Assembly: GCA_037783415.1 (NCBI GenBank)
Contig: JAZGTN010000037.1
Location: 3,782,001-3,846,000, forward strand
Source: Leptasterias polaris
Lineage: Eukaryota > Echinodermata > Asteroidea > Forcipulatida > Asteriidae
Reading direction: 5' to 3'
Length of the DNA stretch: 64,000 bases
Part shown: piece by piece, positions 60,870 to 64,000 of the stretch
How the letters are laid out: the number at the start of each line of letters is the position of its first letter
Numbering within the stretch: position 1 is the stretch's first letter
Program-made: the position numbers and the translations under genes
The notes under the pieces: generated by a model
Seen by the model: only the letters and a program-made list of their open reading frames with translations
What the model was told of the DNA's origin: nothing
Databases searched by the model: none

Positions 60870-61054
60870 GCGCCCTCTATAGTTAAAAGTAGAGCAACTT
60901 TCGTCACGTTTCTTTCCCCGTCCAATAACTTTTGAATGGTATACAAAGTTAAGAATGTTGCACCAGACTACACCACATTTCATCATCAAGTGTTGCTGTT
61001 TGAGTAATAAGGAGAAACGCACTCAGATTGCGGTACCAAATTGATGCAGAAAAC
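60870..61054 (+). promoter_or_regulatory. QARS1 upstream region
   Basis: Sequence just before the start codon, including CGTCACG and CCAATAA near 60902-60928. No TATA box at a clear distance. Confidence 0.3.
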
Positions 61055-61174
61055 ATGTCGTCTTCTACTGATTTAGTCAACTTATTTACGAGCATTGGGT
61101 TGAGTGAGCAGAAAGCAACAGAAACTATCAAAAATGGAGCCTTAGCAAATAGCTTGAAAGAAGTTATTAATGAG
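61055..61174 (+). CDS. QARS1: QARS1 (glutaminyl-tRNA synthetase), first coding exon only
   Basis: ATG at 61055 opens 40 codons to a consensus donor GTAAGT at 61175. SSTDLVNLFTSIGLSEQKAT then ETIKNGALANSLKEVI follows the N-terminus of animal QARS1 (LFTSLGLSEQKA.ETLKN..L). The protein attaches Gln to tRNA-Gln in the cytosol; its N-terminal appended domain binds tRNA and the multisynthetase complex. The remaining exons are not found before the window's end, so intron 1 exceeds 2.8 kb. Confidence 0.88.
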
Positions 61175-61473
61175 GTAAGTTTGACAAGTTTATGACTGAG
61201 CTCGTATGCTGACGTTGCTCTGGCAAGAAAGTTTGTTGCTGTGGATGATGCATGACTGCCTAATCTCCCTTGATTTAAAGGGACACACCGGTTAACTGTT
61301 AACGTAATTTAGTAATGTAGAATCATAAACAATTGTTTCTATATAGTTTTTATATGTTTTATGACTTATGTCACATTATTAACGAGAAATGATCCCCCCA
61401 AAATTCGGTCAGAAAGGTCAGCGTCAGTGTTGTGACTACACTGGTCGGGGCTGGTCGGCACTAACCAGTGCAG

Positions 61474-62611
61474 TTCTAAAAGTAGTTGCGATAATCGTAA
61501 CCCTCCATCATCCTCCCGACGGGCTTTAGCCCGGAGGGTTACGAGACAATGAGCACGAGATTCGACCATTCGTGCCAAAACGTGCAATTTCGACCAATGT
61601 TGACAGACTAGTCACCAGATTTGCCCAATTTTTACCACTTTCAAAAATCATGAAACAAATTCTAAGAACATGGGGGATGGGCTTAATCTTCAATGTCTAA
61701 CAAATCCAACCATAACACTTAAAACATAATTGAGAAAATATTTGGAAGAAAAAAAGGACAAAAACTTACCGGAGATGGAGCGAAATGCTCGTGAATCGGA
61801 CACAGACGATGGTTGAGGTTGAGGAAAAACAGACTGGGCGGAGCTTCGGCTGTAGCCCGCTAACCGGCTGTTCTCGCTTGTGGACTCACTGCACTGCGCG
61901 GCTCTATGCATGTATAAAGTACTGTACATGTATATGTAACCCCAATACATTGTACACACACAGTATACATTGGCATCAACCTCGTCCCCATGTTTTACTT
62001 TTTTTTCCAACCATTGTTTACCATGAGAGAGCGGTCAACATGGTACTGCTCGACACACCCTGGGGACGAGGTTGACGTTGGCATACATGTACATGTACAG
62101 CCCAGCGCCAGCACACACAAACACACCCGTGCAGTGAGTCCGTGAGCGGGCATAGCCGGTTCGCGGGCTACAGCCGCGGCAGGCCGGTCTGTTTTTCCTT
62201 GGTTTGTGCTGATTGGTCGGGAATTTACACTGATTGGTCGAGAAGTTGCATGGTAACGAAGTGCGGGGTTTAAAACCTCAACCATCGTCTGTCTACACTT
62301 CACGGGCTTCGCTCAGTCTCCGGTAAGTTTTTATATTTTTTTCTTCAAAATAATTTTCTCAATGATGTTTTGAGTGTTATGAATGGATTCCTTAGACATT
62401 GAAGATCAAGCCCGTGTTCTTAGAATTTGTTTCATGATTTTTGAAAGTGGTAAAAATTGGGCAAATCTGGTGACTAGTCTGTCAACATTGGTCGAAATTG
62501 CACGTTTTGGCACGAATGGTCGAATCTCGTGCTCATTGTCTCGTAACCCTCCGGGCTAAAGCCCGTCGGGAGGATGATGGAGGGTTACGATTATCGCAAC
62601 TATTCTAAAAG
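61474..62611. mobile_element. Long-TIR element with 9-bp target duplication
   Basis: The element 61483-62602 is flanked by TTCTAAAAG (61474-61482, 62603-62611). It starts TAGTTGCGATAATCGTAACC and ends with the complement. Arms of about 500 bp stay paired nearly to the centre; the right arm has about 70 bp more, with two ATTGG boxes (62212, 62233). Both arms hold CTCCGGTAAGTTTTT-type donors facing outward (near 62320 on plus, complement near 61770). A 9-bp duplication with long arms suits a Mutator-like element. No transposase ORF. Confidence 0.85.
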
Positions 62612-64000
62612 GCTCTCAAGCAATGTTACGACATTGCCGACCGGTACTTTTTGCTACTAAATAAGCTTAAAAACTAAGGAATTCTTCTTACGTAACTGAA
62701 AACTATCAAAATCAAAAGTGTTGTTAAATCTTGTCCTCGACGATCGCGATTGATAATTTCTTGAAGTTGTTGTGTCATTTTTATTTCAAGTTGACTGTTT
62801 GATGCAGCGATGGTTCCCCTTTCCATGTTAGCGGAAAAAAATATATTCTCACAGCGTCTGATTGCTGCCGCATCCTTTGAGGAAAGCATTAGAAAAACCT
62901 AGGAACCAGACAATAGTAGAACGTATAGCTCTACGTTACGCATCAGTACACGTAGCCAGACTTCCTCCTTTTGATGCATGTGTTTTATTTTTTATCCAAC
63001 TCACCAAGTTGTTAGCACACGCGGCGGTGTTATTTTTCTTGTCGTTATTGTACGACAGATACGACGCTCATTAGAACCCTCGCTTCACGCCGCTCCGCCA
63101 TACCAGTTGTTCACAAATCGTTCTCCACTGTTTCTTCATTATTGTTGTCACATTTATGTGTTCACGTGGGAGATATAGACAAGAAAATTATTTTCTTATG
63201 GAAGTATGAAGAAAGAAGGCGCACATCTCTGAGCAGTGCACAATCCAATAATTTTATTTTTTAGTCTGGACCGTACGTGCGTAACTGCACAAACCACATT
63301 GACTTCTACTGGGTACTTGACTCCACTGCACATTAGACTTGTTAAAAGTCCATCAATTTTCAAAGGTTTCTGCGTTCAGCGCTCGCACACCAAATGCGAT
63401 CTTCTGTCCCCATTTTTCTCACTGGATTTACACGATTCACACGGGTCGACTTTTTGGTTTAAAAAAAACGAATTTCCGGCAAAAACCGGAGGAATCACAT
63501 CCCTGGATCATTCTATGTTTTCTTATTACTAACTTACCTTATTAAGTTGCAAGAATTTTACAAAACTTACATTTAATATTAATAAATAATAAATACTTTA
63601 TTTGATTAAATTTGACACTCGTCTCATTTCACTTGTCAGCTCCAGATATATGAAGGATATTTAGAATTTGTGAGGTATAAGCAGGCTGGGTATAAGAACT
63701 TGATATATGGCTCAACATGTGTACTTCTAATTCAGTAAAATACATTGTATGCTGTTAGTGTCTAGAACCCATAAAATATGTATTTTTAAGGGTTTAAAAT
63801 GTAAACATTTTCGGGGCCACCCCCTTTGGACCCCTGATGAATGCCTCGCGCAAGCGCTCGGTACCTCGCTTAGCTCGCTCCTCTGTGAAAATTAACCGGT
63901 TCTTAAAAACGTCTGGTCACAACACTGGTCAGCGTGTACGCTTACCAGCCATTGCGCTGAAAATGTTAACACTAACAGTAAAGTAATTAGTATTTATTTT
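62612..64000. other. QARS1 intron 1 continued, nothing recognised
   Basis: No coding exon of QARS1 or any other gene is recognised. The segment at 63890-63960 has a loose inverted match (CACAACACTGGTCAGCG) to 61420-61450 on the other side of the long-TIR element. Confidence 0.5.

Noticed and set aside
63236..63545. Further QARS1 exons near the right edge
   Set aside because: Open frames there show no glutaminyl-tRNA synthetase motif and no acceptor in phase 0 with recognisable sequence.

Overview
The window is animal nuclear DNA. It has GT-AG introns of 0.3 to 10 kb, AT-rich intergenic DNA and very many short inverted-repeat elements. The gene content (FBXL5, DYRK2, QARS1, an SPMIP1-like gene) together with CR1/L2-type LINEs, tRNA-derived SINEs, a DUF6589-type element and abundant TTAA-flanked MITEs suggests a deuterostome marine invertebrate. 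An echinoderm, perhaps a sea star, is my inference; the species cannot be fixed from the sequence alone.

Layout. (1) 1-4.7 kb: intergenic, with three tRNA-derived SINEs and several MITEs. (2) 4701-5246 (-): a small SPMIP1/ATP6V1FNB-like gene, head-to-head with FBXL5 across about 380 bp. (3) 5629-31765 (+): FBXL5, the iron-sensing F-box protein, rebuilt as nine coding exons (650 codons). All seven hemerythrin iron ligands and the four C-terminal cysteines of the 2Fe-2S site can be seen. Its introns carry most of the foreign material. Intron 1 holds an antisense, frameshifted DUF6589-type gene with an embedded PHD finger, split by a 3.55-kb LINE that has an 8-bp target duplication. Intron 3 holds a same-strand nested gene (18380-22326) of an unrecognised family, with two C-terminal C2H2 fingers and one in-frame TAG. 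Intron 4 holds a MITE ending 14-17 bp before an acceptor, and intron 7 a LINE fragment starting inside a splice donor. (4) 31.8-45.2 kb: repeat-rich intergenic DNA between the converging FBXL5 and DYRK2 genes. (5) 45.2-50.2 kb: probable long DYRK2 3' UTR, then the single-exon DYRK2 coding region at 50245-51966 (-). (6) 52-61 kb: intergenic, densely packed with palindromes and MITEs, including a 455-bp foldback around an 18-copy 10-bp satellite. (7) 61055-61174 (+): first coding exon of QARS1. Intron 1 of QARS1 contains a 1.12-kb element with about 500-bp inverted arms and a 9-bp target duplication; the rest of the gene lies beyond the window.

The host genes are housekeeping or regulatory: iron homeostasis through IRP2 ubiquitination, a DYRK-family kinase, and glutaminyl-tRNA synthesis. 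They are not a functional cluster. The unusual biology is in the mobile and palindromic DNA: a probable MULE-like long-TIR element with outward-facing promoter and splice-donor sequences, two hairpins flanked by 14-16 bp direct repeats and carrying a hammerhead-like motif, and transposon boundaries that coincide with FBXL5 splice sites.
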